From Orthonyx spaldingii (taxonomy: Eukaryota > Chordata > Aves > Passeriformes > Orthonychidae), in assembly GCA_013397795.1 (NCBI GenBank), contig VZTJ01003241.1, positions 921,376 to 985,375 of the forward strand: a stretch of DNA of 64,000 bases, read 5' to 3'. Shown one piece after another: positions 38,501 through 50,252 of the stretch (position 1 is its first letter; each line of letters opens with the position of its first letter). The translations under genes and the position numbers were made by a program. Under the pieces are notes generated by a model. That model had not been told where the DNA came from. It ran no database searches and was given only the letters and a program-made list of their open reading frames with translations.

Positions 38501-41450
38501 AAACAAGCACAATGATGCAAAAGCACAAACACCTGCCATCACAATTGTTTGAGAAGAGATGGATTTCTGAATGGTACAAAAGGTCAGAAATTTTCCAAGC
38601 CATGATGTCAGTATTTTTTCCCATATTTCTTATTTTAAAAAGGAAAAAAAAAAGAGACAATTAAAAAGGAGGGTTCTGATACCCAAGTCTTAAAGAAGTA
38701 AGTAGCAGTAGAGAAGAGGTACTAAGGGAAGATGCTCCTTTATATTTTATGTTATGCATCAAGATGTGCTTTACCAAACAGAATTAGGACATCACATTCA
38801 GTTCTGTGATTGCTCAAAGAAAGTCTCAGTGGTTGAGTCTACTCAAGGAGACTTCCTAGAGTGTAACCTTCTCCAGAGGACCAGAGCTCCCATCTGAATG
38901 GGATAGCTGACATCAGGCTGTTTGCCTCCAGCCGCACTCCTTTGTGGCAGGATCACCACCTGTTGGTAGCAAGTCACTGTTGGGCAGCTTTGATCAGCTT
39001 GTATAGGTTATGATATTAATAATCACAAAAATTGCACATGCCCATCGTGGTCCTGCAAGTGACCTGTCTCAATCTTCCTCTGCTCAAGTTGTTGAGAGAG
39101 CTACTCTGCTCTTTGGCCTTCATCATAGGACAGCTTTTCTTTAAAATCCAGCCTGCCACACTTCTCTGGGAGTTTTTCTACTACACTTTACAGAGGTTCT
39201 TTTTCCTATAAGGATCAACAGACCTCCACTTCCAGCTAATGCACCTGATCTTCTTTTCCAGCCAGAGAGACAAAAATTAATGTTCTCTGACCAACTGATC
39301 TCAGTACCTGTGTTCTTATGATTACATTCCCCCTCCCTTTTCACTCACTACTCCATAATCTTTGCTTTCCTTTGGAAAGGGGTGATTCATTGCTACCAAA
39401 TGGTAGAACATCTCTCTGAGACAGCTCTGGACAGCCCTTCTACTCCTTGCTAACAGGCACACAAACCTTCCTCCCATCCCTCTAGACTGATGTGGCCAGC
39501 AGAACCCTTTTTCATGGAGTTTCACTTCTTGATCCAGAAGAGCAACTGCTTTCAAGCATCTCCTTCACTGCTATCAAGCTGTGGGATAATGGCATGGGGA
39601 ATCTTTTGTTTCTTAGCCTCAGGGTAACTACAGTGGATGATGTACCTGAGCCAAAAACATGGTGAGGACAAAGCACTTATATTTTAGATGGTGGTAAACC
39701 TGTGTGAGGTTTGCTTTGATGACAGGAGAGCAAGAATCTTTGTCAGCTTTGTACAGTAGCAAATCAAAATGGCCTTGTCCCTCATGTTTTTAGCTCATAT
39801 ACATCAGCTCTCCATTATAAACAAACCCTTTTGTAGGCAATGCAGGCCAGGCCTGGGGAGGAAATCTTCCTCATTCCAGAAGCACAACCAGCCCATAGCT
39901 ATGCATCAACCCCTTCAGGACTTTTGCCCCTGAGAGGCTGAGCGCAAGAATGGAGGTAGCTAGCAGAGATGGCAAGAACACTTCCCTGGATTTTCATCCC
40001 CAGTGGGCAAATTTTGCATCTCTACATGTCCCCCTTTGAAATCACTCCTAAGGCCTCCTTCACTACTACAGGGTCTGCCCAGGAGAGGAAGCAGTGTCTC
40101 TGCATGGATCCCCCAGGTTTGTTGCTGAGGTCCTCATTCAGGCCTGCAAGAAATCACTATATGAGGGTTGAGATGAGTCAATGGTGTGTCCATGCAGAAA
40201 TACTCTCTTTGAGACTACTACAGAGATGTCTGTGGGGTTGGGAGGGAGGGGGTGGTTTTGTCCAGGGCAGGAAGCACGGGGAAGGGAAGGCTGCAATGGA
40301 AGAAAAAATTAGCCACAAGGGAGGGGTTGACTAAGAGGAATGACCATGTCGACTGTGTTACTGTCCCGTCATTCTCCTGAACCCAGAATGGAAACTTCCA
40401 AGTGCTCTTCATGAGCTTACGTTTATTAGAAAACTATTCCTGGGTGTTCAAGATTGTTTTCTAATGAAAATATACATAATAAAAAAAGAAAATGAATGAC
40501 TCTTGGTAATCTTTTCCTTTCCTCTCTTCACTTTTAACACATTGTGAAATTCACCTCCTTTCTTGTTTGTTTCCTACAAATAAACACTCTTTCTTTCTGG
40601 TCACAATCCACACAGGACCTTACACAGTAAACTTTCATCTTCTCTTTACACGTCAGAGGCCAAGACCTCAGGTAATGAGATTTGAACAAAATGCAAGGGC
40701 TCAACACGCAGAGCACAATGTGTTAGCACTTTGACTTATCATTTGTTTATGGCATTAAACAGCAAAAATCATTTACCAAACATGACTATAAGGTTCCTGT
40801 GTAGTGTCTTCCCTATGTTCAAGAGAGAAGCTTGAGACAACCACGGTAAGTAGATACAGCTGTTTTCAGAGTACCCACCCTGATGTGCTGTGGGACACTT
40901 CCCAGGGACTGTATAGAACTGCCCTCAACAGAGAACATCTGTCCAAGCAGCGCTGGAGTCAGCCTCTACTCCAGGGCTGTATCTTCTACAGATTGCTGTG
41001 GAAACACCAAGACACAGGGAATGCTCAGAGCAAGCATGCAAGGGAAAGGGAGGACAGTGGAAGCAATCACCAATGCTGTGGTTGGATGGTAAAGAGCTAG
41101 GCTAGATCCACAGCTCCTCTCCTGAGTGCACATGGCAGCAAGCTGGACCCCAGGACATCTTCTGAGGCTGCCCCTTGTTTCTGAGGTGCCTGCTGAATGC
41201 CTAGAGCATCCCTTGTCAAGGTGGTGTGCCCAGAAGCCCAGTGCCATCAGCCACACAGCTTTCCTGTCTCGGGAGGAAAGCAGAGCCAGTGTTTCACCAG
41301 AAGATGGTCACAAGAAGCTCTGAAAACAAAAGATCACAGAATTTTCCCATGCTTGCACGCGTGAGGATACTGCTCTGGAGAGTTTGGCAGAGTCTGTTCC
41401 TCATCCTTCCCTTGGAATCAGATAAGTCCTTTTCTTCTCTCACTCTTTTT
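35596..41450. other. Intergenic sequence between two convergent gene candidates
   Basis: I see no coding exon, RNA gene or clear transposon that I would defend. It includes an AT-rich patch near 38160-38200. On the - strand an open segment at 40534-40716 ends at a possible donor, but I could not connect it to anything. A - strand AATAAA (plus-strand tttatt at 40422-40427) could end the unidentified - strand gene. Confidence 0.5.
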
Positions 41451-41477
41451 TTAAAATACAGGTCTAGTCCAGTAAGT
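41451..41477 (-). CDS. Possible terminal coding exon of unidentified - strand gene
   Basis: Read on -, a very strong acceptor (a long pyrimidine tract ending ctgcatttcaatag) is followed in phase 0 by eight codons, TYWTRPVF, and TAA. Phase 0 agrees with the phase-0 end of the candidate exon at 42508-42664. In another phase the same exon stays open for some 60 codons (reading LDLYFKKRVREEKD), so frame and role are not settled. Confidence 0.2.
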   Translation of the reverse strand, partial: TYWTRPVF

Positions 41478-41784
41478 CTATTGAAATGCAGAGAGACACA
41501 GAGAGGAAGAAAGGAACAAATTGAGAAAAGGAAATAGGCAGGACAAGGAGGTGCCTGTAAAGAAATAGCTGTGCTACTCAGAAATGGGGAATGAAAAAGA
41601 AGAAGGAGGAATATGACAGTGGGAGAAGGGATAGGACTGGTAGAGAGAAGCAAGATACATGATGTGAAGAGGCTGGTGGCAACTATTAATTGCTGCAACA
41701 ATAACACTGATGGTTTGGAATAAAGAGGACAAGACAGGTCCTAGAGGATCCTCAGGGAAATGAGGAAGATGCCATCAAACATGG

Positions 41785-41832
41785 GCAAACTGGACTTCAA
41801 GGAGCCCTCTCCAACCAGCCTTTCTATGAGTC
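41785..41832 (+). mobile_element. Degenerate CR1 3' tail
   Basis: The stretch 'aactggacttcaaggagccctctccaaccagcctttctatgag' matches the last bases of avian CR1 ('...caaggtcccttccaaccagccattctatga'). The body upstream is not recognisable. Confidence 0.4.
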
Positions 41833-42507
41833 CAGTACCAAAACTGGGTCTTTCACAGACTGCAGCCTGACAAACTTCTTTCTAGATCATATCCACTGAT
41901 TAACAAAAACCTGCATCACCCAGGCTAGACAAACAAAAATTACTGCACACATCATCTTACCTCTAACCCAACTATTCTTAATAAAATGTATTATTCCTAA
42001 TTCAAGGTGGTCTCCAAGGACTAGTTTTATTCATTGCACCCAGCTACATTGCTAAAAGCCATCATGCTAAAAGCAGCTCTGCACCTGCTAAGACTGAAAG
42101 TAATTCCCTACACCGGTCAACAAAGGCTCTGCTGAATTGTAGCAGCTGTAACACATTGTGGTCTTCGCCAGCTCAGTGGATTTCAAGAGAACAGGGATAC
42201 TGAAACACTGAGTTGCTCTACAGAAATGTAAGGTAGTCTGTAAAACCAGGAGGTTTAAGTAATATTGCAGCCTCAATTCCCTCACACACAGGCAGGAGTG
42301 TTGCCAAAACATTGGGATCTGAGCTCAAGCTGCAAAATTCACAGCAGAATTGCAAAAATCACAGACTTGAATGTAAAAAGCCTTTGAGGCAAGGTGGTGG
42401 CCGGAAGATGTTTTAACCCCTGGAAACATGAACGTATTTTGGTTTAGAAATAAACCAAACCTAAACTACAATGAATGTAGGTATAATATGAATGGGAACA
42501 TATTTAC

Positions 42508-42664
42508 CTGAACCTCAAAGAGAAAATAATCTGGTTTAAGAATTTCAAGCAGCACATCAGTGCCTCCCATCCAGAGGTTACTGGCCACTTCAAGAGGCAA
42601 TACAACAGCTGTCCACTCAATGGCCAGAGGATGCCAATCTCTGAAGAAGATGGCAAACAACTGT
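42508..42664 (-). CDS. Candidate exon of unidentified - strand gene
   Basis: On - the segment has acceptor ctttaattgcag (or four bases later, gcagacag) and donor CAG|gtaaat. It is open for 51-52 codons in a frame that reads like protein: LFAIFFRDWHPLAIEW, then TAVVLPLEVASNLWMG and GTDVLLEILKPDYFLFEV. It is rich in aromatic and aliphatic residues with alternating acidic and Trp positions, suggesting a folded globular domain. With the second acceptor it is phase 0 at both ends and would follow the small candidate exon at 43896-43924. A second frame of the same segment is also open, which lowers confidence. I do not recognise the family. Confidence 0.5.
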
Positions 42665-43895
42665 CTGCAATTAAAGTAAAATTCCCAATGTCATATAAAT
42701 CTATCAGACAACAAGTTTATTAATTTTGAATGAGACCATCTAAGGGGCTGACATAAACCTGACTGAAATCAGCAGGATTTTCCTCAGGCTTGAGTGGGCA
42801 CATAAGATCAGGGCTGTGCCCTTGGGGCATTTTGTGCTTCCAGCTACTAAGTACTCAGTACTTTTCTGGTTTTGCAATCCTTAAGCAAGAGCACAGGAGA
42901 GCAGTTAGTGGATCAGCTCTGTGAGGTCAACTGAGCCTGTCTTGCTGCAGAATTTGTAAAAATTACAATTTTTACCATATAGCCCCCCCAAACCCTGCCA
43001 TGTCTCCCATTGAATTAATAGCCTTTAATATTAAAGCATTATGTTTAGAAAAAAAAACTTGTGTGAATCCGCACACCAATGTCCAGTCATGCCTCCGTAT
43101 GTAAATATGTGTCTGTGTGGGGTGGCACTGCTCAGGCAAACACCAAGTCAGTGCAAGGCCAACTGAGATGACTCCTGGCATGCATTGCTTTACTGCCCCA
43201 TGAACTGGCATCAGCCAAAGTAGAAACATGGTCAGGTACCTGCATCTGCAGGGGAGAAGAGCCTGTTCACAGGCAGTTATGGTAGCTGAAATGTTGTGAG
43301 CTTTTAGCAAGGCCGGTTACATTCGTAAACAAGGCCTCACATCCTCAAAAATAGCCAAAAGTAGCCCCATGCATCCAGCCAAGACACAGTCACAGAGTTG
43401 CACACCTTACAGAGAATAAAGTATTCCATTCACTCTCATTTCAAGTTTAGCTGGGAGCCACAAGCACTGATTACTTAATGTAAATAGTGCCCTGGTTATT
43501 TAATGCATCAAATAACAACAGACATCCATAAACTCACTTGCTTCATATATTTTTTTTAATGCCTGAGCCTTCTCTAATTTGTGAATGCCGTGAAGTTTAT
43601 TGCAACATGAAAGCCTTAAACTTTGGAGCAGTCTCAGGTCAGAGCATTATGGATCATTTTCAAAGCTATAACTGGTGTACAGGGAGGCGAAATCATTTCA
43701 CTGGAGTGCCACTTTCACATACAGTCCATGTGTTTGTCTTTTGCATTCAGATAAGGTTTCTTGGTGGTGAAAGATGCCAGGTCTGGAGCTGTCTCTGTTC
43801 ACAGCACATGGAGTGACCGTTGAAGCTCTCTCTGTCCTCAGTCTCCAGTAACCACCTCTGCAAGCTGAGCAATGCTTAAGGCCATCTATTTCCAC

Positions 43896-43924
43896 CTGCC
43901 TTTGTACATATTTCATGTAGTCAT
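43896..43924 (-). CDS. Possible 29-bp exon of unidentified - strand gene
   Basis: On - it runs from gctgtag to CAG|gtggaa and reads (D)DYMKYVQRQ. The phase (two leading bases) fits the one-base overhang of the exon at 44711-44810, and its end fits the phase-0 start of 42508-42660. The acceptor lacks a good pyrimidine tract and the exon is tiny, so it is mainly supported by phase fit. Confidence 0.2.
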
Positions 43925-44710
43925 CTACAGCTACAGCTCATCCAAATTTATACATCTAAAGGCCACTTGTCAAATTCTAAGCTTCCTTAGTAATCATCAG
44001 AGAAAAATAGGCACCTCCTAGGAATTATTCATCCCAATTGTATTCAGCACCAAGCTGCCTACACAGTTGTCTAGTATGATTTGAGATGCTTGACTGGCCT
44101 CCACTGTCTCAATTTTAAATTGACACCTGTCTCTAAAGTTAGGAAAAAAGCACCCTCCCCTCTTTTGCATGTACCGAGTATCCAGCAGTTGCATCAGTCA
44201 TCTCTCCCCTGACTTTATTAAGCAGAGGCAGCAACTTAGGCTGCCCAGGCTGAGTACAAGATGTGGTCCCCAAAGCAGTTCGTTCTTCACTTATCTTAGT
44301 GGAAAAGGGAGAAGGAACCTACGGCAGCTGTGAGGTTCTCCTACCGTCCACACTCAGTATGAGACTTCAACTACCAAACCTCTCAGCCCTGCAGTTAGTT
44401 GTGCTTAGGGTCTACAGCTCATTGCATGTGTTGCTTGCAACCTGCCTCCTATTCTCAACTTCTGTTCTGAATTTGCAAAAAGCATAAGGTAAAATACTGT
44501 TCAACTTTTCCTAAAAGTAAAAAAACCCCCACTTTCTAGGCCAATTTAGGGCCTCAAAATACTGTTACCTTCTGAAAATTCAGGCCTGAATTTCTAAACT
44601 GTCAGGGGAAACCCAGCATTTTTTAAACAGCAAATTCTTCAAGGCTGTGGATGAAGCCTGGCAAAAAGTTGTTCTCTAAACAGCAAGGCAGCTCGTCCTA
44701 TGCCTGTCAC

Positions 44711-44810
44711 CATTTGTGACTCTCATCATTACAGCACATCCTGTAACAGAAGCATCTTTCAGAGCTTTGGAGAATTGTTTGTTTTCTTGTTTAAAGCCTA
44801 CAAAAAAGTC
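44711..44810 (-). CDS. Candidate exon of unidentified - strand gene
   Basis: On - an excellent acceptor (tttctacctttccttttctgttttctcag) is followed in phase 0 by 33 open codons plus one base: DFFVGFKQENKQFSK, then ALKDASVTGCAVMMRVTN. The donor is AATG|gtgaca, moderate. Phase 0 at the start fits the phase-0 end of the exon at 46815. The sequence reads like a folded extracellular or luminal domain with one cysteine. I do not recognise it. Confidence 0.45.
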
Positions 44811-46814
44811 CTGAGAAAACAGAAAAGGAAAGGTAGAAAGAAGCTGAGTACCCAGGCAAAATGGAGCAAGTAAAGCCACCATAGCCAACAAGCTGGCCTG
44901 ATGGAAAGCACAGCCTCATGCTAAAGGACAGCCCCAGGATTAGAGATCATGCCTGAAAATATTTAACTAAGGCATTTGCCTGACAGCCAAAGCAAACAAC
45001 TAGAGGGACATGGAGGTGAGTTGAGGCTTTAAAATACTATTTGCAAGGTTGAAGGAAATCAGAGGCTCAACAAGCCAAAGCTGCTGGTGCCTATTAAATT
45101 TTCCAAAGTAACAAATCTGTGAAAGGGAATCACTCATGATGTCACACAACAAGGAACTGATGTTTTCAGGGAGAGCTCTGCTCCCTCCCCCTGCATTCCT
45201 TGGACTGCCTTTCTCAGCTACCCAACCAGCAATGCTCCACTCCCATCATTTGACCTCCAACCTGTCTCAGCCTCCCATTCTGGAAAGCCAAGACGTGCTG
45301 TTCTCCAGTAGGGCAGGAGCAGATGTCACTGACTTCCCATCCCCACCAGCAAGTGAGCCACAGGCTGAGCTCACAAGCACTGGCACTGGTGGGATCAGCC
45401 CTGACCTGCATATGCACATCAAAGGGTACCAGCAACCCTGTTCCTTGCCATGGACTTGAACACATCATGTTACACTAAAACTACAGCCCAGGAGGCATTT
45501 GAAACATTCACAGTACACTCTCAGCACTCTGCCTCTGAACATGTGTAAAAAAATCCCATTACTTTACCTCTCCATAAAAAAAATCCATTGTTGCCTTTGG
45601 CATCTGTCTCCACACTTCTTCCACACTTTTCTCTGCCTTGTGGTGGTGGTAGTATTTGCTGCTGTTACTGAGATGCACGAGATTATGCAACTGTCTAGCA
45701 TTTTTGATTTAATCAGCTAGGGGAAAAAACCTGCTCCAAATTCTATTAATAACTACCAGCCAGCTCCCTCCTTTCCTCCTTCTCCAAATTCCCATGGAAG
45801 GAGGATCACAGACAGATCCCTGCAAGCACAAACTAGCAGCCTGACTGGATCAATAACATCCATGGTGCCAGGAATTTGCAATGAATTCTGGGTAATTAAT
45901 CTGCCAGGGAAAGACAACCTTAATTAAGAACAGCCAAGCTGTTCTTTTCCCAAACCTTTTGCTTAATAAAGTCACAGTATTGGTTTGGCTGAGGATTTTA
46001 ACGGGTTTTTTGTTCCTAACAAATGTTTTGAAAGCAACCGTGCAGGCAGCAGTAAAGTCTTCACACGACAGTCAGAGTTACAATCTCTTTACTGTGTCTT
46101 CTTGACACCACATTGAAGGTGAATAATCTCATTATTTAGGATGCCTCAGTGCTGAAGCACTGGCTTCACAGCTGGGGTGGACATTGCCACCCCAATGGAG
46201 ATGGGGTGGTTGCCTCCATCCTCATGTAAGGGGCCACACTTGAGATAAAGCTGTGACCTTCCCTCCACTTTTTAGGCAGAGCATCCAAGACAAAAGGTTT
46301 CCTCAGTAAGCCAAAGCCTGCTTTTTCACATCCCTTTCAGGCAATCTGGGAAATACCATTTCAGCCATTTGGATATGGGCTGTTGTACAGGTTACTCCCA
46401 AGTTCCTGATGCAGATGCTGCCACAAGACAGTCAGAAATCCTCCCAGGCATAATGTGATGATTTAGGAGGAGTACTGGTTATATTTCAGATACACGGAAT
46501 TTAAGTTCTTTGTTCTTTTGATTCTGCTTCTACTTCAAACTCTTCATTTCATGCACAGTAAGTAATCTGTAGCAACACTTATTCCAGTGTGCTCAGGTGT
46601 TGGGGTTACTCAGGAACTTTTTCTGGTCCCAATGTCAATTGGTCCAGACTCAGCCAAGTCCAAACTCTTACTCCTCAGGGCAAAAAAGGCCAAAGGATGG
46701 CCACATCCAAACTGTCTATTGCTCCTGACCTGCGTTAACTCCTGAACCTTGCTGGGTACCCTCATGCAGACAGCCAGGGCCAAAAGCATGCCAAAAACTG
46801 TGTCAACAACTTAC

Positions 46815-47001
46815 CAAGATGAGCCTGGGAGTGTTTCCTGGGCATCCATTCGTGATGTGGACATGTCTCAAACAACCCTGGTAGGGCATTTTCAGGAAGA
46901 CCCAAGAAACTCCTCCCAAACTGGCACTATACCTCAGCAAGGACTTGGTCAGCTGCAAGCAAAATCCTCCTGAAGCAATTTGCACATCCAGTTTTGAGGA
47001 C
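46815..47001 (-). CDS. Candidate exon of unidentified - strand gene
   Basis: On - the donor is TTG|gtaagt, close to consensus. Two acceptors are possible: ttttgcttgcag, giving a 46-codon phase-0 exon 46815-46952, or cctttttag, giving 46815-47001. The reading is SSKLDVQIASGGFCLQ (long form only), then LTKSLLRYSASLGG, VSWVFLKMPYQGC and LRHVHITNGCPGNTPRLIL. The spacing of Cys, the I-x-x-GCP motif and the preceding hydrophobic strand recall the extracellular part of CatSper auxiliary subunits, but this is only an impression. Phase 0 at the 3' side matches the next candidate exon. Confidence 0.45.
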
Positions 47002-47963
47002 CTAAAAAGGTGTGTTCTAGAGACTTTCAAAGGGATCTCTAATTTCACCAGCTCTGCTCAGCTTTGCAAGTCAAACTCTACTCGCCTGTCTGAAGCCAAG
47101 GAAGGCCTCCATATTTATTGGCAAAAATCAGCATTTTGTCTAATGGTATCCTGGACACAGGGTAATTACTGTAAAGACTGATGAAAATCATTTAACTCCT
47201 ACCATGGGGACAGCATCATGACAGCTAGATTAAAGATGTCCTTTATAAACCATCACAGAGCAAGAGAACATGATAATGAATGAGTTAATTACACCAGCAT
47301 TTGAGGCTGATACTACCCATCTGCTGCTTTGATTAATTAAAACTCTGATGGACAACAATGAAGCCCTTCTCAGGTCTGAAAACAATTAATTGCCAAAGTT
47401 CTCAATAAATCTAACAGCATCACTGACTGAACTGGCAGAAGAGTCCACTGTTAACAGCCCCAGAACAGAGGCAGTAGAGCATATCATGGAGTTTGAGGCA
47501 TCCCTAAGATGATGCATTAATCTCTTGGTGTCACTGGGAGCTAGGGCCTAGTAGTTTTAACTTCTTGTTTAATCACCTCTCTCCCCTTTTCTTTCCTCTC
47601 AGCATCAGAAGGGGCAGTCTCAATAAAGGATATGAACTGCTGAGGAAATTAAGGAGCCTTTGGCCCTTTTTCTCCTTTGTCCAGATTCTCCAAGCTGTAA
47701 TGAATGGGTTACATTTTTGCTTGAGCGTTTGTTCTCCTTGGACTAGTTCTAACCAGTCCTGACAAAGAGGGATTTTGGAAATGCAATGGGAAGCTGAACT
47801 CTTCCAATGCTTCCTGTGTTCATCAAAGAATGACAACAATCAGCAGCAGTTGCTCAGAAAGCGGTGGCAAATTGGGCACCTGTGGGCAAGTCAAGGAAAG
47901 ACTCTGAGAAACCAGACACAAACCGTGTGTCCTGATTTCATCGGAGCAAAGACAGGGCATGAC

Positions 47964-48020
47964 AGAACCATATAATATCCTGAACTGGACGGGATCCACA
48001 AGGATCATTGAGTCCAACAA
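47964..48020 (-). mobile_element. CR1-type 3' tail fragment
   Basis: The + text 'agaaccatataatatcctga', 'actggacgggatcc' and 'acaaggatcattgagtccaac' is the reverse complement of the CR1-X-type end ('gttggactcgatgatccttgtgggtcccttccaactcaggatattcta'). The same tail ends the SINE at 58333-58453. No tRNA-related head is present, so it is a truncated CR1 rather than that SINE. Confidence 0.75.
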
Positions 48021-48789
48021 GATGAAGCTGATCAAGGCACTTTCTACTGTAAGAAATCCTGGACTCCAGAACCATTTTCCAAAGAAGAGAAAAGAGAGTC
48101 CTAGTGCACAACCATTTAAACACAAAAAATGTCGTCACTGTACTGCAGAGAAAATGCCCACAGCCAGAGGGGAGGAATTTTTCAAGAAGTGCTTTTCGCT
48201 TTTTGCCTTCTGTCTGCACAGAAGTTTTACAAACTAAGCACCACTACAACAGAATGGAATTTTGAGGGAACACCACAAAAGACCACTTTCTTGTGCAACA
48301 AACAGAGCTAAAGGATCCCAAATCATCTTCAAAATCAGTGCCGCACACATGTGGTTTGGAGACCTTGCAAAAGGTGCTGCTTTTTCAGAGGCATGGGGAC
48401 AAAAAGCCTTTCTTTTCATTTTTATCCTACTTATGCATTGTTAAGCAGTTCTTGCATTTCACCTCAAACAGTAACAATTGAGGAACTAAAGCTTCTCCAT
48501 ACTACAGATCCAAGACAATGATTAATAACAATTATCAGCAAGTGATTAGTTAATATGGCCATAATACAACAATCCCATTGCCTGCCAGTCAATTGGAGAC
48601 ATCAATGCACTGGATCATGAGAGCTGCTCTCATTAAGTACTGCCTCACTCCTGAGGATAAGAGGAGAGTCCTCTGCAGCACCAGCTCAGCTCAGTGTGAT
48701 GCAGCTGCAATTTCCCATAGCTTCCCAGGCTGGAATGGGACAGGAAACAGGCAGTTTAGATATGCTGAAGTAAATACAGAGATCACTGT

Positions 48790-48955
48790 TTTATGATCAT
48801 AGAACGGTTTGAGCTGAAAGGGACCTTAAAGATCATCTCATTTCAACCTCCCTGCCTTCCAAGCCCCATCTAACCTGGTTTTGAACATTTTCAGGGATGG
48901 GGCATCCACAACAGGCAACTTTTTCTAGTGACTTGCCACCCCCACTTTAGAGAGA
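48790..48955 (-). mobile_element. CR1 LINE, truncated 3' end
   Basis: The + text 'gatcatagaacggtttgagc', 'tgaaagggaccttaaagatc', 'catctaacctggttttgaac' and 'cagggatggggcatccacaa' is the reverse complement of the avian CR1 3' end. The copy is divergent and dead, in - orientation. Confidence 0.92.
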
Positions 48956-49237
48956 GGGTGATTATATCCAGGGTGCATGGTTCTTGCTTATTGCTGGGTC
49001 TTTAGTTCAGTAATTGAAAAGGAACCACATATCAAGGGGTAAAACAGGAGCCAGTTAGCAGAGGACAACAAAATGGGTTTACTCACAGGGCTCTTGTTTC
49101 AAATTACAGTACCTGGTTCTTACGGTGTTTCAAAAGGCTTCACTACAGAAAGGAACTTCTAACATACAAGTAAAGTAACAACAGGCCCTTTTTCCAGTTA
49201 CAGAAAAAGAGGAAAACAGTCAAGGAAAGAAAAAGAC

Positions 49238-49309
49238 CTGAAAGGGGGAAGGCACTTTCCAACAGACGCTGTGGCCATTTGCAAATAGTAATAACTCTTC
49301 TATCTCCAT
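49238..49309 (-). CDS. Possible exon of unidentified - strand gene
   Basis: On - the acceptor is ctctcaccctcctttgtttag and the donor CAG|gtcttt (weak at +3). It is 24 codons, phase 0 at both ends, reading MEIEELLLFANGHSVCWKVP then SPFQ. This resembles a beta-strand pair of a repeat blade. The phases fit the neighbours at 50196-50252 and 46815-46952. Another frame of the same stretch is also open and includes a hydrophobic run, so the call is weak. Confidence 0.25.
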
Positions 49310-50195
49310 CTAAACAAAGGAGGGTGAGAGACAGATGCCACATTCATACCTATATTTCTCAGGAGAAGAATGGAAGAGAAATTTGGACAGACAGATGTTC
49401 AAGGATTAAAATTTTTGAAGAGTAACCAAAACACACAAGGAGTTGTTATTGCTCAGGTGAGCCCCAGCTGCCTCAAGATATGTCTGTATCATGCAGAAGT
49501 GCCCTAGGCATCTCAGAAATGCCAGCTAGGTCAGAGGCATGCAAGTATCTCTCCAGAACACTGTGCTCCCCTGAGCCCAAAGGGCAAGAGGAGGTTAATC
49601 TTCCACCGGTGCATTTTAAGCCATCTTCAGGAAGCAGATAATGTGGCATGTCTCTGCAGATCAGCTGATGTGACAGATAGGTACAGACATGTGCATCCAC
49701 TGCGGGCTGAATCCATTACTCAACCGAAGATTTGGGTCAGATTTTCTGACTCCACCTGCAACTCAACTAACGACCACTCAAAAAAACAGAGAGCAAGAAT
49801 GGGGTGGGGATTTGGGTTTTTCACACCTTTTTGCTTTCTACCCCTTCCAAGTATCACATATTTAACTCATCGAATTCTCCAAGAGCCCTTGCCTTGTTGT
49901 CTAGCCCCAAAGGACTGCACATTCAACAAAGGTACAAGAAACCATGCTCCAAAAACAGGGATTTTTTTCTTTGTCCCAGTTTTAGGTTTAAGTCCATTTC
50001 ACATATTGACTTTTAATGTTAAAGTCTTAGCTCCCTCAAAAAAAAACCAGGTTAGAAGAAACACATTTCATAACAACATTAAAACCTAACCACACAGTGC
50101 AAACAGAACCATCGTTCCAAGCTCCCTGCAGTATTTGGCATCACAAGATAAGATGAGGATGTGGGTATAAGAGTAGCTTCAAATTTCTTTCTTAC

Positions 50196-50252
50196 CACTG
50201 TCAGTTCAAGGTAAGCCCCAACGTTATTTTTATCCACTGTATAGACCAGGTG
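50196..50252 (-). CDS. Possible exon of unidentified - strand gene
   Basis: On - the acceptor is aagttctcctgtag and the donor GTG|gtaaga. The 57-bp segment is phase 0 at both ends and reads HLVYTVDKNNVGAYLELTV, an alternating strand-like pattern. It is short, so chance cannot be excluded. Confidence 0.35.

Noticed and set aside
40534..40716. - strand open segment reading VYCVRSCVDCDQKER ending at GAG|gtgaat
   Set aside because: The Cys-rich look is suggestive, but no good acceptor exists and it cannot be joined in phase to the exon at 42508-42664.
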